Shown here: piece after piece, positions 46,957 through 57,392 of the stretch
How the letters are laid out: every line of letters starts with the position of its first letter
How positions within the stretch are numbered: the stretch's first letter is position 1
Source of the DNA: Flavobacteriales bacterium
GTDB lineage: Bacteria; Bacteroidota; Bacteroidia; Flavobacteriales_F; PHOS-HE28
Length of the DNA stretch: 64,000 nucleotides
NCBI GenBank assembly: GCA_016705955.1
Contig: JADJKO010000013.1
Coordinates: forward strand, 28,281 to 92,280
Direction of reading: 5' to 3'
Made by a program: the position numbers and the translations under genes
Notes under the pieces: generated by a model
Database searches by the model: none
Told to the model about the DNA's origin: nothing
The model's input: the letters and a program-made list of their open reading frames with translations, nothing else

Positions 46957-49884
46957 ATGGACGCGTTCCGCAAACCACTCGCAGTTCTACTATCCACTGT
47001 GATCTTCAGTGGCCTCCCTTTCGCTGCCGTGTCCCAAACCACCATTGAAGTGGGAACGGGGACAGTGACGAACGCGCCGAACCAAACCCCTTCGCCCTAC
47101 GCGAACACCCAACCCGGTTCTCGACATCAATTACTCTTTCATGCAAGTGAATTGCAAGCAGCGGGAATGGGGCCGGGCACGATCGGTTCGTTCGGGTTCC
47201 ATGTGCAACAAGCAAGCGGCGCCACGTTTCTAGGATTCTCCGGGCGGATCGGAACCACCGCCGTGAACGACTTGACCACGACCTGGGAAACGGGACTTGT
47301 TCAAGCATGGGCCGGACAGGATTTCACCGATGCGGTCGGCTGGACCGATCATCCGTTCGACGCGGGCTTTTTCTGGGATGGCACCTCGAACCTGGTGATC
47401 GAAACGTGCTATACGGATCCGGCTAATTCGCAGAATGCGGTCGTGTTCCAAACAGCAACCGCATTCACCAGTTGTGTATCTCGCAATTCACCCAACCCGA
47501 CCATTTGCACGGACCCAGGCGGAACGCATTTCCCTTGGCAACAGCGTCCGAATGTCCGGTTCACCTGGACACCTTTTGAAGCAGCACCGGTCGCACATAT
47601 CGGCCTCGGTGCGACCTATTCATGCACCGGCACCTTCGCCTTCACCGATGCGAGTGCGAACACGCCGACCTCATGGAGCTGGGATCTCGGCGATGGAAAT
47701 ACCTCGATGAGCGAGGACACCACCTACACGTATTCAGCCAGTGGCACGTATACCGTAACGCTTACCGTGACCAATGATTTCGGAAGCGATGTGGCCCAAG
47801 TGGATGTGACCGTGAACCTCGATGCGGTTCCACCCGTCGCGGCATGCGATGCACCCTCCAGCGGGACGGTCCAAGGCTTCGGGGTCCTGGATGTGGTGAT
47901 CGAAGGAACTTCCTTCCCGAGTGGGGATGCGGTTGCGGAAGGATACGTGGACAATACCTGCCAAGCGATCACCGTGATGCAAGGAACCGATCTCGATCTG
48001 GCTGTGACCACAGCCGGAGCTGCATCACATGCGGTGCGTGCGTGGCTCGATCTGGACAACTCAGGGACCTTCACCGCGAATGAACTGCTGCTTTCCGGAA
48101 GTGGCCCGACGATCGGTTCGAGCACGTTGATCGGTAGCGGCGCGGTGCTCGATACACCGCTTCGCCTTCGCGTGATCGCCGCTTACGATCTGGTCACACC
48201 GGATCCGTCGCCGTGCGGCACCATCCAGTTCGGGCAAGCAGAGGACTACGCCATCATCGTGATCGCGAACGTGCTTCCGCCCTTTGCCGACTTCACTGCG
48301 TCACCGATCACGAGCTGCAATGGCGTCGTGCAGTTCACCGACCTTTCATTGCATGCCCCAACGGCATGGGACTGGGAATTCGGCGACACGAACCATTCCG
48401 ACGAACAGAACCCGCAACACACCTACACCGCGAGTGGCACCTACTCGGTCACGCTCATTGCGATCAATGCGAATGGACAGGATGATACGCTGGCTGTTGA
48501 TCTGATCATTGTTGATCTGGGCGCACAACTGGTCACGGCATCATGCACACCACAAACACAATCCTACTGTTGTGGATACGGGATCCTCGGTTTCCAATTC
48601 GCGGGGATCACGAGCACCAGCGCTGATGGTAGCGAAGGATACCAGGACCGGTCCTGCGGCAACGTCGCGCAAGTACAGGAAGGTTCCGGTTACGCATGGT
48701 CCGTGACACACGCTGCGAATACGCCTCACGACACGCGGATCTGGATCGACCTGAACAACGATGGCGATCTGGCACCGACGGAACTTGTTGCCTCCTCGTT
48801 GGACCATACATCGCCGACAGGCACCGTCATCATCCCGGCAGGAACGGTCTATGATACACCTGTGCGGCTTCGTGTTTCCAGTGATGTGATCGGTGAAGGA
48901 GGCACGGCGTGCAGTGCGCCGCTATACGGTCAGGTCGAGGACTTCAGCGTGGTGATCGCGATGAACACGAACCCGCCGAACACATCATTCAGCGTGGATC
49001 CCCCCGTGACGTGCGACGGCACGGTCCAGTTCATGGACCTCAGCACGAACCTGCCGAATGCGTGGCTTTGGGATTTCGGTGATGGCAGCACCAGTCCCGA
49101 ACAGGATCCAATGCATACCTATCTCAACCCTGGCAGCTACACCGTGAGCCTAACCGCGACCAACGCTTTCGGAAGTGACGGATCGGTCCTTCCGGGTGCG
49201 GTGGTATACGTGCCCGGTTGGCAGTGCGACACCCTGCAACTCTCTCCCGCCAATCAATCCAGCACCGCGTGCCTTGGCGTGTTGAGCGACAACGGTGGAC
49301 CGAACGGCAATTACACGCAAGGAACAAGTGGCGCTTTCACGATCGCTCCCGCAGGTGCCGTTCACGTGACGATCGATTTCTCGTTGTTCGCGTGGGGCGG
49401 TGGAAACGGGAACCGCTCGCTGGCGATCTACGATGGGCCTGATGTCACCAGCACGCTGATCGGCAACTTCTTCGGGAACGGTCTTGGTCAATTGCCCAAC
49501 AACGGCGTGATCACCTCCACCGGCGCGAGCATCACCTTGCGACAGGAACAACAAGGTCCTGGTGGACCGCCGCCGAACAGTGCGGGCTTCTTGCTCACAT
49601 GGAACTGCTCTCTCACCGGGATCGATGAGGCAGTGCTCGATCCGATCAACAACATCCGACCTCAACCCGCTGATGAGGAATTCTTCATCGACCTCGGACC
49701 TGGTGCGAGCCACGAACGGACCGTTGTTCTGCGCGACGCTCTTGGCCGGATCATGGAACAGCGTGTCGTGTCGGGCACGGCATCCACCATCCGCTTCGAT
49801 GCAGGCGACCTTCCCGCTGGACTGTATGTCCTGCAAGTGACCGACATGAACGCGATCTGGACCCGCACCCTCATCATCCGATAG
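46957..49884 (+). CDS. Secreted GEVED/PKD-domain protein with T9SS type A sorting domain
   Basis: The 975-residue exported protein begins with a signal peptide (PLAVLLSTVIFSGLPFAAVSQ). Three PKD domains are recognised by WDLGDGNTSM, WEFGDTNHSD and WDFGDGSTSP, each followed by YTVTLTVTN-like strands. Two GEVED-type domains end in FGQAEDYAIIV and YGQVEDFSVVI. A CUB-like segment follows (INGNYTQG-type, with VHVTIDFSLFAWGGGNGNR and LAIYDGPD). The C-terminal sorting domain is RPQPADEEFFIDLG... VLRDALGRIMEQ... LPAGLYVLQV. It is probably a surface adhesin or binding protein and is immediately followed by the giant gliding-domain protein. Confidence 0.88.
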   Translation: MDAFRKPLAVLLSTVIFSGLPFAAVSQTTIEVGTGTVTNAPNQTPSPYANTQPGSRHQLLFHASELQAAGMGPGTIGSFGFHVQQASGATFLGFSGRIGTTAVNDLTTTWETGLVQAWAGQDFTDAVGWTDHPFDAGFFWDGTSNLVIETCYTDPANSQNAVVFQTATAFTSCVSRNSPNPTICTDPGGTHFPWQQRPNVRFTWTPFEAAPVAHIGLGATYSCTGTFAFTDASANTPTSWSWDLGDGNTSMSEDTTYTYSASGTYTVTLTVTNDFGSDVAQVDVTVNLDAVPPVAACDAPSSGTVQGFGVLDVVIEGTSFPSGDAVAEGYVDNTCQAITVMQGTDLDLAVTTAGAASHAVRAWLDLDNSGTFTANELLLSGSGPTIGSSTLIGSGAVLDTPLRLRVIAAYDLVTPDPSPCGTIQFGQAEDYAIIVIANVLPPFADFTASPITSCNGVVQFTDLSLHAPTAWDWEFGDTNHSDEQNPQHTYTASGTYSVTLIAINANGQDDTLAVDLIIVDLGAQLVTASCTPQTQSYCCGYGILGFQFAGITSTSADGSEGYQDRSCGNVAQVQEGSGYAWSVTHAANTPHDTRIWIDLNNDGDLAPTELVASSLDHTSPTGTVIIPAGTVYDTPVRLRVSSDVIGEGGTACSAPLYGQVEDFSVVIAMNTNPPNTSFSVDPPVTCDGTVQFMDLSTNLPNAWLWDFGDGSTSPEQDPMHTYLNPGSYTVSLTATNAFGSDGSVLPGAVVYVPGWQCDTLQLSPANQSSTACLGVLSDNGGPNGNYTQGTSGAFTIAPAGAVHVTIDFSLFAWGGGNGNRSLAIYDGPDVTSTLIGNFFGNGLGQLPNNGVITSTGASITLRQEQQGPGGPPPNSAGFLLTWNCSLTGIDEAVLDPINNIRPQPADEEFFIDLGPGASHERTVVLRDALGRIMEQRVVSGTASTIRFDAGDLPAGLYVLQVTDMNAIWTRTLIIR

Positions 49885-49887
49885 ACC

Positions 49888-52800
49888 ATGAAAAGCATTC
49901 GTTCCGCATTCAAGGTCATCGCGACTTTCCTGCTCCTCGCCTCCACGACGGGCGCCTTCGCCACCCACCTCATTGGTGGCAACTTGGGGTACACGTACAT
50001 CGGCGAGACCGCACCGGGCAGCCAGGTGTATCGCTACCAGGTGTACATGCAGTTCTACATGAATTGCGGTTCGGATAGCAACTGGGAAACGCTTCAGGAG
50101 TTGTTGGCCACCAACGGAGGGATCATGCCAGTGGGTGTGTATGCGCAGGATCCGGCGAACCCCGACGCGAACAAGCCGTTGCTCACCACGGTGAACCTCA
50201 CGCTTGCGGACAGCTCGTTGATCACGCCGGACCTACCGAATGGTTGCAACGTGGGTGCGGGCCTTTGCACCAAGCTCGGTCTGCTCACCGGTTTCGTTGA
50301 CCTCCCGTTGAACTTCGGAGGCTTTCATCTCTACTTCCAGATGAACGCGCGGAACATCACGATCTCCAACCTGCTCAATCCGAACAACACGGGGATCGGG
50401 TACTACGCCTTCATCCCGCCACCGCTGTTGCCGAACTCCTCGCCCATTTGGCTGGGTGATCCCACACCATTGTTGTGCATCAACGACACCAGCACCTTCG
50501 TGAACAGCGCCACCGATCCGGACGGTGACCAGCTCATCTTCTCGTTCGAGGTTCCCTACAACAGTGTGAACAACGGAGGTGGCATCATTGCGCCGCCCAA
50601 CACGTTGCCGAACACGGTTCCACTGGTGAATTACCTGCCGACCTTCAGCGTGATACAACCCTTCGGACCGGGCGGCTATGCGTTCATCAACGGCGCCACT
50701 GGACTCACCCGATACCGACCGACCCTGCAAGGGAATTATGTGGTGGCCGTGGAAGTGAAGGAGTACCGCAACGGTGTCCTCATCGGTCGCACGCGACGCG
50801 ATCTGCAATTGCAGGCGGTGGTGTGTCCGCCGAACGATGCACCGCAAACGATCGGTGTGCAACCTTCATCCTATACCGTGCAAGCCGGTGACCTTTTGTG
50901 CTTCGACCTTTCCTTCCAGGATCCGAACGCGGACTCCTTGAACCTCGTGGCGAGCGGAACCATCTTCAACGGCAGCCTCTTCGATCCACCCGCCACGATC
51001 ATCGCACCGGTGAGCGGCAACGGCAGCGTGAGCAGCACATTCTGTTGGGACACCGATTGCGACCAGGCCCAGACCCAGCCATACCTCTTCAGTGTAAGTG
51101 TGAGCGACAACGGTTGCCCACCGCGCACCTTGGATGTGATCTACCAGATCTTCGTGAACGGGTTCACCGGACCCACTGCGATCACCGGACCCGTGCAAGC
51201 GTGTACCGGCCAAACCGGAAGTGCGTACAGCACCGCTGCGATCGCAGGTGCCTCGTTCACCTGGGTGGTGAATGGCGGTGTGATCATGACCGGCCAGAAC
51301 ACGAACAGCATCACGGTGGATTGGGGAACCCCCACTTCCGGAAGCGTACAGGTCTTCGCGACCAATGCGCTGGGTTGTTCCAGTTCACCGGTGAATCTGC
51401 CCGTTACGGTCGTCGCTTTGCCGATCGTGAACGCGGGTGCTGATGTCGCCATCTGCCCAAGTGCAAGCACCCCGGTCGGCGGATCACCCACAGGGCCTGC
51501 CGGGAGCAGTTACGTATGGTCGCCGTCCACTGGCTTGAGTGCCACCAATACCGCCAACCCGACCGCGACACCCCTGACCACAACGCAGTACATCGTGCAA
51601 GTGACCAACAGCGGCTGCGTGAACCGCGACACGGTGGTGGTCACGGTGAACAACCCGCAAGTGAGTGCTGATCCGGACACGGCTTTCTGTATTGGCGGCA
51701 GTGCACAACTCCAAGCCTTTGGAAATGGCCAATTCTCATGGTCGCCCGGGATAGGATTGAATGCGACCGACATCGCCGATCCCATCGCCACACCGACCAC
51801 AAGCACGATGTATACGGTCACGCTGACCGACGCGATCGGCTGTACGGTGATCGATAGCGTGAGCATCGTGGTGAATGCATTGCCCGTCGCGGATGCAGGA
51901 CCGGATCTGACACCTTGCTTGAACACCTCCATCGCGTTGGGTGGATCACCGACCGGACCAGCGGGAAGCACGTTCGTGTGGTCCCCTGCAACTGGCTTGA
52001 ACAATACCAGCGCAGCGAACCCGAGCTTGAGTGTGACGATCGACGCGTCCTACGTGGTGATCGTGACCGACGGCAACACCTGCGTGAACAGCGATACCGT
52101 GAGCGTGTCCGTGCTTCCGTTGCCCGATGTGGATGCCGGACCTGACCTCGAAGTGTGCGCTGGAGGCAGTGTTCAACTGCAAGGCTCCGGCAATGGGACC
52201 TTATTGTGGACGCCCCCATTCGGCTTGAGCGATCCCACACAACCGGACCCGATCTGCACACCGGAGATCACGACCGTGTACACACTTACAGTCACTGGCG
52301 GCAACACCTGCACGAACAGTGATCAAGCCATCGTAACCGTGAACGTGTTGCCGAGCGCGAATGCAGGACCCGATCGTGTGGTGTGCCTTGGCGATTCCGT
52401 CAGCATCGGCACGGCAAGCCCCGGCACGTTCAGTTGGTCGCCAGCAACCGGATTGAGTGCGACCGATGTGGCCACTCCGAACGCTTCACCTGCGGTCACC
52501 ACCACCTACTACGTCACACTTACAGAGGCCACCTCCTGTTCGCAGATCGATTCGCTGATCGTCACCGTGAACCAGTTCAACCAGAACATCGCGATCGAAC
52601 CTCCGATCGGAAGTGCCTGTGAGAACACACCGGCTTCCGCCTTCGCATTGCCGGATCAAGCGGGGAACACCTACACGTGGAGTGTGACAGGGCCGTTGAA
52701 CATCACTGGTTCAACAGGCAACGAGGTTGATCTGATGCATACCACACCGGGTGCGAGTGTGCTGACCGTCGTCGTCACCGATGACAACGGATGTGCATCC

Positions 52801-55215
52801 GCCCCCGTCAACAGCGATTTCACGACACTGGATACGCCGGAAGCGGATGCAGGATCCGACGTACTCTATTGCGTGGGCGATAGCGTGCAATTGGGTGGCG
52901 CTCCCACCGGCCCTGGTGGCTCGACGATCATGTGGTACTCACCGTCCGGCTCGATCGCGGACACCACAGTAGCGAACCCGTTCATCGCGGCGAATGCTTC
53001 CGAACAGATCATCGTCATCGTGGTTTCCGGCACCTGTGTGGATACCGATACGGTGCAGGTGAACGTGAGTGCGACCATCGCGAACGCAGGGCCTGATGCA
53101 TCCATTTGCGAAGGCAGCACTACGCAGTTGAACGCCTCCGGCGGCGGCACCTACAGTTGGTCGCCAACGAATGATCTTTCCGATCCGGCCGCAGCGGATC
53201 CCATCGCAACGCCAACCTCCACCACCACATATGTCGTGACGATCACCAACGCGGATCAATGCATCGGGATCGATTCGCTCGTGGTCACGGTGAATACGGT
53301 GGCGAATGCCGGGGACGATGCACTTGCCGTGTCCTGTGGTAGCGGCGTGCTCTTCACCCTCGCTGATTCGTTGGGCGGTTCACCGGACGCTGGCGGGCAA
53401 TGGTTCACTTCCACATTCAGTGCGCACGGCGATCTGTTCGATCCTTCAAGTGATCAATCGGGCACCTACTACTACATCGCCGGTGGAAGCACCGCGTGTC
53501 CGGATACCGCTGCCTTGCAAGTGTCCATCACGAACCCGGACATCAACATCACCGGTGATCACATCATCTGTTCCGGAGAGATCACCACACTCACAGCAAC
53601 GGGTGGCACCACGTTCATCTGGTCGCCATCCGCGGGCGTGGCCGATCCGAACAGTGCAAGCACACAGTTCAACCCGAACAACACGACCGATTACACAGTG
53701 ACCGTCACCGATGCGAATGGTTGCGCAGGAACAGCGGAGATCACCTTGGAGGTGAACCCGCTACCCATCGTGGATGCAGGCATTGATGTTTCTCTGTGCG
53801 TCGGTGAGTTCGCCACACTCGGCGGAACACCAACTAGTCCGACGGCCACGAGCTATGCATGGTCACCTGCGACGAACCTCAATGATCCGGCGAACGCGAA
53901 CCCGATCGCAACACCATCCGGAACGACGACTTATACGATCACCGTTTCGGACGCGAACCAATGCAGCAACAGCGACGCCATGACGGTGACCGTGAACCCG
54001 CTGCCCGCGATCGACGCAGGTGCGGATGTCGGTGTGTGCATCGGCAGCAGTGTCCAACTGAACGCGATCGGCACGGGCAGCTTCGATTGGAGCCCAGCGA
54101 CCGATCTGAACGATGCGGGTATCGCTGATCCGCTCGCATCTCCGAGCACCACCACCGTGTACACCATCACGCTCACCGATGCGAACAACTGTGTGGCAAG
54201 CGATGCACTCACCGTTACTGTGAATGCACTGCCAACGGTGGATGCGGGAACGGATGGTTGGCTCTGCTTGGGTTCCACCACTCCGCTTGTGGGTACCACG
54301 AACGGCGGTGCTGCGGCATGGACCCCATCGGCAACAGTATCGGATCCCGCAGCGCTGAATACCACCGCCACGCCATTGACCACCACCACCTTCACGTTGA
54401 CGATCACCGATGACAACAACTGCATATCCAACGATGCTGTCCTTGTAACCGTCGGCGTCGATCCACCGATCGATGCGGGTAACGGCGCCACGGTATGCGG
54501 AGGTGTGCCGGTGATCCTCGGCGGATCACCCACCAGTGTTCCCGGTAGCACTTTCCTATGGACACCCGCCAGTGGATTGGATGATCCGTTGAGTTCGAAC
54601 CCGACGGCACTTCCGCTCAGCACAACCACCTACATCCTTGTGGTGAGCAACGATACCTGCACGAGCACCGCAGCTGTTACCGTTACGATCGGTACCACCG
54701 GACAGGCCGATTTCACCGCGCGCTTCGAGGCCGGATGTGAATCCTTGCGCGGCTTCTTCACCGACGCGAGCACCGGTGCGGTGGCGTGGGAATGGAACCT
54801 CGGACAAGGGATCGCGAGCACCACGGCGAATACGCAAGGCTACCTGCCGTATGGTCAAGCCAGCACCGTCACGCTCATCATCACCGACAACCAAGGATGC
54901 AGGGACACCACCACACAAGTGTTCACCATGGATGACTACGCGAACCTCGTGAATGTGGAAGTTCCCAATGTCTTCACCCCGAATGGTGATGGACAGAACG
55001 ATCTGTTCACGTTGATGACCGATGCCTTCCTCGGCCCTTGCACGGACATGGACATCATGAACCGTTGGGGCGAAAGCGTCTTTGTGAGCCAAGGCAACAA
55101 CATCACATGGGATGGGCGCAATTTCAGCGGCGAGCCGTGTACAGCAGGAACCTACTTCTACGTGGTGAAGGTGAAGGATCTCACCTTCAAGGGAGCGGTG
55201 ACATTGATCCGATGA
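49888..55215 (+). CDS. Giant repeat protein with gliding motility-associated C-terminal domain
   Basis: This 1775-residue secreted protein starts with a signal peptide (VIATFLLLASTTGAFA) and the module ATHLIGGNLGYTYIG...YRYQVYMQFYMNCG found in large Bacteroidota surface proteins. About 12 copies of an 80-residue repeat then follow, with consensus DAGPDvxvCxGxsvxLggxxtGxxxWsPatgLsd...tTTYtvtvtdxxxC. Variant Ig/PKD-like modules are interspersed. A last PKD-like domain (VAWEWNLGQG) precedes VPNVFTPNGDGQNDLF...NRWGESVF...WDGRNFSGEPCTAGTYFYVVKVK, the gliding-type (type B) T9SS domain. It is likely a long cell-surface fibre. It begins 3 bases after the preceding gene, so the two form an operon. Confidence 0.9.
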   Translation: MKSIRSAFKVIATFLLLASTTGAFATHLIGGNLGYTYIGETAPGSQVYRYQVYMQFYMNCGSDSNWETLQELLATNGGIMPVGVYAQDPANPDANKPLLTTVNLTLADSSLITPDLPNGCNVGAGLCTKLGLLTGFVDLPLNFGGFHLYFQMNARNITISNLLNPNNTGIGYYAFIPPPLLPNSSPIWLGDPTPLLCINDTSTFVNSATDPDGDQLIFSFEVPYNSVNNGGGIIAPPNTLPNTVPLVNYLPTFSVIQPFGPGGYAFINGATGLTRYRPTLQGNYVVAVEVKEYRNGVLIGRTRRDLQLQAVVCPPNDAPQTIGVQPSSYTVQAGDLLCFDLSFQDPNADSLNLVASGTIFNGSLFDPPATIIAPVSGNGSVSSTFCWDTDCDQAQTQPYLFSVSVSDNGCPPRTLDVIYQIFVNGFTGPTAITGPVQACTGQTGSAYSTAAIAGASFTWVVNGGVIMTGQNTNSITVDWGTPTSGSVQVFATNALGCSSSPVNLPVTVVALPIVNAGADVAICPSASTPVGGSPTGPAGSSYVWSPSTGLSATNTANPTATPLTTTQYIVQVTNSGCVNRDTVVVTVNNPQVSADPDTAFCIGGSAQLQAFGNGQFSWSPGIGLNATDIADPIATPTTSTMYTVTLTDAIGCTVIDSVSIVVNALPVADAGPDLTPCLNTSIALGGSPTGPAGSTFVWSPATGLNNTSAANPSLSVTIDASYVVIVTDGNTCVNSDTVSVSVLPLPDVDAGPDLEVCAGGSVQLQGSGNGTLLWTPPFGLSDPTQPDPICTPEITTVYTLTVTGGNTCTNSDQAIVTVNVLPSANAGPDRVVCLGDSVSIGTASPGTFSWSPATGLSATDVATPNASPAVTTTYYVTLTEATSCSQIDSLIVTVNQFNQNIAIEPPIGSACENTPASAFALPDQAGNTYTWSVTGPLNITGSTGNEVDLMHTTPGASVLTVVVTDDNGCASAPVNSDFTTLDTPEADAGSDVLYCVGDSVQLGGAPTGPGGSTIMWYSPSGSIADTTVANPFIAANASEQIIVIVVSGTCVDTDTVQVNVSATIANAGPDASICEGSTTQLNASGGGTYSWSPTNDLSDPAAADPIATPTSTTTYVVTITNADQCIGIDSLVVTVNTVANAGDDALAVSCGSGVLFTLADSLGGSPDAGGQWFTSTFSAHGDLFDPSSDQSGTYYYIAGGSTACPDTAALQVSITNPDINITGDHIICSGEITTLTATGGTTFIWSPSAGVADPNSASTQFNPNNTTDYTVTVTDANGCAGTAEITLEVNPLPIVDAGIDVSLCVGEFATLGGTPTSPTATSYAWSPATNLNDPANANPIATPSGTTTYTITVSDANQCSNSDAMTVTVNPLPAIDAGADVGVCIGSSVQLNAIGTGSFDWSPATDLNDAGIADPLASPSTTTVYTITLTDANNCVASDALTVTVNALPTVDAGTDGWLCLGSTTPLVGTTNGGAAAWTPSATVSDPAALNTTATPLTTTTFTLTITDDNNCISNDAVLVTVGVDPPIDAGNGATVCGGVPVILGGSPTSVPGSTFLWTPASGLDDPLSSNPTALPLSTTTYILVVSNDTCTSTAAVTVTIGTTGQADFTARFEAGCESLRGFFTDASTGAVAWEWNLGQGIASTTANTQGYLPYGQASTVTLIITDNQGCRDTTTQVFTMDDYANLVNVEVPNVFTPNGDGQNDLFTLMTDAFLGPCTDMDIMNRWGESVFVSQGNNITWDGRNFSGEPCTAGTYFYVVKVKDLTFKGAVTLIR

Positions 55216-55937
55216 TGTGGCAATTGAACAACCGGCCTGCTGCGATCGCGGTGATCGCTGCGAGCCTTTGTTCGTGCACTGGATCAACAGAAAGGACGAT
55301 CACGGCGGAGCCGATCAGCGGAGCTCCGCCGATCGCTTATCGTGCCATCGAGGACAACATTCAGCATGACACCTTGCTGATCCAGACCACTTTCGATCTC
55401 GGCGATGGAAGCTTCATCATGGTCGCGTCGAACATCGATCCTTCCTTCGAAGGGATCCGGCTTTATCGATATCGGCTCACAGCGGATAGCAGCGTTTCGA
55501 TGCTGGCCATATCCCCACCCGCGTACGATAGTTGGACGATGCTGCCCACGTTCTTCGGCGCCGACAGCATGAGGACCGATGCGCTGTGGCTGCTTGCGAA
55601 CTTCGGCGAACGCGAAAGTTGGGGACAGAAACTGTTGTGGATGGATGGCGCGTTCACTGATCACGGCTTCATGGATGTCGCACTGCCGGAGCGCGTGCTC
55701 GAGGACGACACGTTGCAGTTGAAACGACGGAACATCGCGCCGTTAATGCGTTGGTCGGAGCGGAATGACACGACCTTCTTCAGCTTCGCATGCGACAGCG
55801 TGTACCTCTACGATGACCAGGATGGCGGGTATGATCAGATCGTTCCGGCGAACAGTGTCCACTTTACGTGGACCAAAAGCGAAGGCCTTGCGCTCTGGAT
55901 GAACGGATCCAAGCGACCGGTGAAAGTGCCTGCGTGA
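55212..55937 (+). CDS. Hypothetical lipoprotein
   Basis: The N-terminus MMWQLNNRPAAIAVIAASLCSC has a lipobox (LCSC) followed by TGSTERTIT. The ~240-residue remainder is rich in Asp and strands (DTLLIQTTFDLGDGSFIMVAS, YDSWTMLPTFFGADSMRTDALWLLANFG) without a recognised family. The ATG pair at 55212/55215 overlaps the stop of the giant repeat gene (55215), so it is probably translated with it and may assist that protein. Confidence 0.7.
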   Translation: MMWQLNNRPAAIAVIAASLCSCTGSTERTITAEPISGAPPIAYRAIEDNIQHDTLLIQTTFDLGDGSFIMVASNIDPSFEGIRLYRYRLTADSSVSMLAISPPAYDSWTMLPTFFGADSMRTDALWLLANFGERESWGQKLLWMDGAFTDHGFMDVALPERVLEDDTLQLKRRNIAPLMRWSERNDTTFFSFACDSVYLYDDQDGGYDQIVPANSVHFTWTKSEGLALWMNGSKRPVKVPA

Positions 55938-55939
55938 TC

Positions 55940-56836
55940 CTACTGCACGGTCGGGATCAAACCACGAACGCCCATATCCACCACGGTCTCACCGTCGGCG
56001 GGTTCGAAGATGTTATCGCCGTCGAGTTCGATCCACTCGAAACTCTTGTTCGTACTGAGCGATACCTGGATCACGATGTCATTCGTCTCGGTGCCCGTGA
56101 TGATCAGCGGCACAAGGAAGACGCCAGTGGCAAGGCATGAACCCGCTGGAATGGGCGATGTGGCGAAAAGCGGATTCACCACCGTGGTGGCACCCGCCGA
56201 TCCCAAGCCGGAAGTGACAGGAGTGGCGATCGGTGGGTTCAGCACCTCGAAGGCCCAATAGCCTTGTGCACGGTTTCCATTCACCGTTACCGTGGAATCA
56301 TGGACCAGGAATGAACCGATGTAGGTGTTGAATCCGATGAAGGAAGCGATGGTACCGTTGTACATCTGCGTGGGTGTTCCGTAACCGAAACGGATGTCGT
56401 AATTCTGGTACGCCAACGACACGCGTAAGTACTGATAGCTGCCGGGCGAAAGGTCGCTCAAAGGAATATTCAGGAAGGCACCTCCTTGTCCCACTTCGAG
56501 ACCCAGGTCGTGATCGATCGCCGTGGCGCCACCGAGGGTGGTCTCTGGAGCATGGTAGACCACGTCACCGGATCCGAGTGGGATCAACGCGGTTTGCGTG
56601 AACTCCACATAGTGCGCACTCATCCGATTGAAACGCGGACTCTGAGCACCGTGCCCTGTGGGTATCGTGGACGGCAGGCCCAAGTTGTTCAGCCTGACCT
56701 GTGTACTGTCGAACGCGAACTTCAGGATCAGGCGCGGACCATCATCGGTCGGACCATTCTGGTTGTCATCATCCTTCTTGCAGGAAACAAGTGCAAGCGT
56801 GGCGATGGTGATCAGGGCTAGTGCGGATGCGCGCAT
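55940..56836 (-). CDS. Putative lipoprotein, unknown family
   Basis: The signal peptide MRASALALITIATLALVSC ends in a lipobox Cys followed by KKDDDNQNG, the same architecture as the MbnP-like lipoproteins of this window. The mature part (RLILKFAFDSTQVRLNNLG, HDLGLEVGQGGAFLNIPLSDL, YQYLRVSLAYQNYDIRFGYG, PIPAGSCLATGVFLVPL) suits a beta-rich surface lipoprotein, and the resemblance to MbnP is weak. It ends FEPADGETVVDMGVRGLIPTVQ. It is divergent from the marR gene, with a 29-base-wide palindrome between them. Confidence 0.6.
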   Translation of the reverse strand: MRASALALITIATLALVSCKKDDDNQNGPTDDGPRLILKFAFDSTQVRLNNLGLPSTIPTGHGAQSPRFNRMSAHYVEFTQTALIPLGSGDVVYHAPETTLGGATAIDHDLGLEVGQGGAFLNIPLSDLSPGSYQYLRVSLAYQNYDIRFGYGTPTQMYNGTIASFIGFNTYIGSFLVHDSTVTVNGNRAQGYWAFEVLNPPIATPVTSGLGSAGATTVVNPLFATSPIPAGSCLATGVFLVPLIITGTETNDIVIQVSLSTNKSFEWIELDGDNIFEPADGETVVDMGVRGLIPTVQ

Positions 56837-56898
56837 GGGTTCAGTTTGGTCCGGCGAAACTACAAGCACCATGCCCTGTGAACGTGGATGAAAATCCA

Positions 56899-56926
56899 TC
56901 GACATGGTATGCGTGCATACATGTCG
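56899..56926. promoter_or_regulatory. Palindromic operator candidate between the lipoprotein and marR
   Basis: GTATGC-GT-GCATAC is a perfect inner inverted repeat and is flanked by TCGACAT and ATGTCGA, one base out of register. Such long palindromes between divergent genes are typical of MarR-family operators. It lies 32 bases before the marR ATG. Confidence 0.6.
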
Positions 56927-56957
56927 ATCTTACATTGGGTGCGAATTCAAGCAGCGT

Positions 56958-57392
56958 ATGAAACCCGAAGAGACCATCGACTTTCCGATCCGCAAAGTGT
57001 GGAACCGCATCTCGCGGCTGTACAACAGCGAAGCGAGCAAGTACGGCGGTACGATGGCCATCGGGCAGATCCTGTTGAGCATCGATCCGGAGGGAACGCC
57101 AAGCACCAAGCTCGGACCGAAGATGGGCATGGAAAGTCGCAGCCTCGTGCGGACCTTGCAGACCATGCAGGACGAAGGGCTGATCAAGCGCGTACCGTGT
57201 ACCGATGACAAACGCGTGGTGCATATCCACCTCACCGCAAAGGGTAAGCAGATGCGCGACATCAGCCGAAACACGGTGATCAAATTCAATGAGGCGGTGC
57301 AGGGCCGATTCACGCAAACACAACTCAACAACTTCCGGCAGGTGATGACGGAGTTGGATCGCATACTCGAACAGGAACAACTCTTCACATGA
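56958..57392 (+). CDS. MarR family transcriptional regulator
   Basis: The 144-residue protein has the MarR winged-helix pattern: KVWNRISRLYNSEASKYGGTMAIGQILLSI, helix-turn-helix TPSTKLGPKMGMESRSLVRTLQTMQDEGLIKR, wing PCTDDKRVVHIHLTAKG and dimerisation helices at both ends. It overlaps the next gene by 4 bases, so it probably controls the beta-oxidation operon it heads, using acyl-CoA or fatty acid as ligand (inference). The ATG at 56958 (MKPEETIDFP) is preferred over 56904, which would cover the operator palindrome. Confidence 0.88.
   Translation: MKPEETIDFPIRKVWNRISRLYNSEASKYGGTMAIGQILLSIDPEGTPSTKLGPKMGMESRSLVRTLQTMQDEGLIKRVPCTDDKRVVHIHLTAKGKQMRDISRNTVIKFNEAVQGRFTQTQLNNFRQVMTELDRILEQEQLFT

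Noticed and set aside
55940..56836. Third MbnP family member
   Set aside because: Only the lipoprotein signal and general beta-rich nature agree; the MbnP core motifs are not visible, so I left it as an unknown lipoprotein.
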